From the NCBI GenBank assembly GCA_003543635.1, contig DNAE01000048.1, forward strand, positions 4,131 through 9,875: DNA of 5,745 bases, written 5' to 3'. The DNA is from Clostridiales bacterium. GTDB taxonomy: Bacteria > Bacillota > Clostridia > Saccharofermentanales > Saccharofermentanaceae. A program made the position numbers and the translations under genes. The notes under the pieces were generated by a model. It searched no databases. It was not told the DNA's origin and worked only from the letters and a program-made list of their open reading frames with translations. Shown here one piece after another: positions 4,978-5,745 of the stretch. Within the stretch, counting starts at the first letter, position 1; every line of letters starts with the position of its first letter.

Positions 4978-5745
4978 TCAGATCTGATTATCGCAATACT
5001 CCTTGTAAAGGGCGTTCAATTCCGCCATTGCGTTGTTCATGCGGATCTGAAGCCTGGAGATATCCTTGAGGTTCTTGTCCTCGATGGCGTGCTTGATGGA
5101 TGTGAAGACGGAGGTCGTCTCATCTGTATTCTTGGCCAGGGACATCCGCAGGTTCTCGATATCGTTCCAGAGCTCATCGTCAACGCTGTTGGAAGTGTTG
5201 TGACGCTTTACGTATCCGCGGATCGTAACGAGATTGGAGGGGATTATCCTCTCCAGAAGCTCATACTGCCACTTATCCAGCATGGCGTGGGAGTATGAGG
5301 CCAGGATCATATCGTTGAACACGTCACCTGCGCAGAGGATATCCGTAACGGAATCCGCTGAAATGAAGTTCTTCATGGAATCGTATACGGTGGCGGGGGG
5401 AGTGCCGAAAAGGTTGTCGCGCTCGTCCTCGGACATATCCTCGAATATGTCTTCCTCGCATCTGTAGAGCCTGTTTGCTTCAAGATAATCAGAGGGCTGG
5501 CCATAGGGCTTAGTGAACTCTGCTTCGAGGTCCTTGGAAGTCTTACCGGACTTAAGTGCGTAGTCGATTCCGTCGAGCATGCACTGGTAGATGGCGGAAA
5601 GGCAGAGATATGTATTCGTGTGGGGGTTAGGGGAGCGGAGCTCGAACCTGGTTGCCTTGGGGCTGTTCTCGGATCTTACGAGACCCAGGAGAACGGAACG
5701 GTTCCTTGAAGGAGAGAGTACATCCTTACCGATGGAAGCAACGGC
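4978..5745 (-). CDS. glnA: Glutamine synthetase (C-terminal part, 5' end beyond the window)
   Basis: This is the last 255 residues of an enzyme that joins ammonia and glutamate using ATP. The frame is open to the window edge. Identification rests on the catalytic-domain segment SPSRNRSVLLGLVR (fragment residues 11-24) followed by ATRFELRSPNPHTNTYL (31-47) and the helix ending MLDGIDYAL (56-64). These match the NR...R-E-R-P-x-x-N-x-Y-L region that shapes the glutamate and nucleotide sites of glutamine synthetases. After it come the RLYRCEED and PPATVYDSM stretches (93-99, 116-124), which parallel the end of type I enzymes. The tail then continues as a polar, probably helical extension (about 187-255) that does not end in the usual type I way, so this looks like the larger clostridial form; other GS classes cannot be excluded without the N-terminal part. 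An internal ATG at 5580 is not the start, since conserved sequence continues upstream. It is followed 2 bases later by the membrane-protein gene, forming an operon. Confidence 0.9.
   Translation of the reverse strand, partial: AVASIGKDVLSPSRNRSVLLGLVRSENSPKATRFELRSPNPHTNTYLCLSAIYQCMLDGIDYALKSGKTSKDLEAEFTKPYGQPSDYLEANRLYRCEEDIFEDMSEDERDNLFGTPPATVYDSMKNFISADSVTDILCAGDVFNDMILASYSHAMLDKWQYELLERIIPSNLVTIRGYVKRHNTSNSVDDELWNDIENLRMSLAKNTDETTSVFTSIKHAIEDKNLKDISRLQIRMNNAMAELNALYKEYCDNQI

Noticed and set aside
1..5745. Possible defence system, mobile element, CRISPR array, RNA gene or other new system.
   Set aside because: All coding sequence is accounted for by recognised families with uniform codon use, and no repeats, integrase, transposase or structured RNA beyond those listed were seen.

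Overview
The window looks like ordinary chromosomal DNA from a Bacillota (Clostridia) bacterium, most likely a Lachnospiraceae relative. This is inferred from the protein types: an M3B oligoendopeptidase F, an RsmF-type rRNA methylase, a PheB-type (UPF0735) ACT protein next to homoserine dehydrogenase, a CmpB-type (DUF1113) membrane protein, and a glutamine synthetase with a long C-terminal tail. Shine-Dalgarno sites are GGAGG-like. Base composition is roughly half GC, and the Arg codon AGG is used heavily in the genes on both strands, so no segment stands out as recently acquired. Coding density is very high: the only real non-coding gap is about 59 bases (2441-2499).

Region 1 (1-2440, plus strand) is the end of a tightly packed operon: the C-terminal part of an oligoendopeptidase F, then rsmF (16S rRNA m5C methyltransferase), then rdgB (XTP/dITP pyrophosphatase). 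Both junctions are ATGA stop/start overlaps. These are housekeeping functions: peptide turnover, ribosome modification and nucleotide-pool cleaning.

Region 2 (2418-4283, plus strand) is a small threonine/methionine-branch unit. A good extended -10 promoter straddles the end of rdgB. It is followed by a perfect 8-bp inverted repeat in the 5' leader, a strong ribosome binding site, an HTH+ACT regulator of the PheB type, and hom (homoserine dehydrogenase). The likely logic is that an amino-acid-sensing ACT protein controls, or at least is co-made with, the enzyme that commits carbon to threonine and methionine. The ACT-like tail of Hom itself looks shortened.

Region 3 (4169-5745, minus strand) runs convergently: the C-terminal part of a glutamine synthetase, followed after 2 bases by a five-helix membrane protein of the CmpB family. 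The 3' ends of hom and the membrane-protein gene overlap by 13 bases. The clear intrinsic terminator for hom lies inside the coding sequence of the opposing gene.

No RNA genes, CRISPR, mobile elements or phage genes were seen. I did not find evidence for a previously undescribed system. The most interesting points are regulatory: the leader inverted repeat before the ACT-hom pair, and the terminator embedded in an opposing gene.
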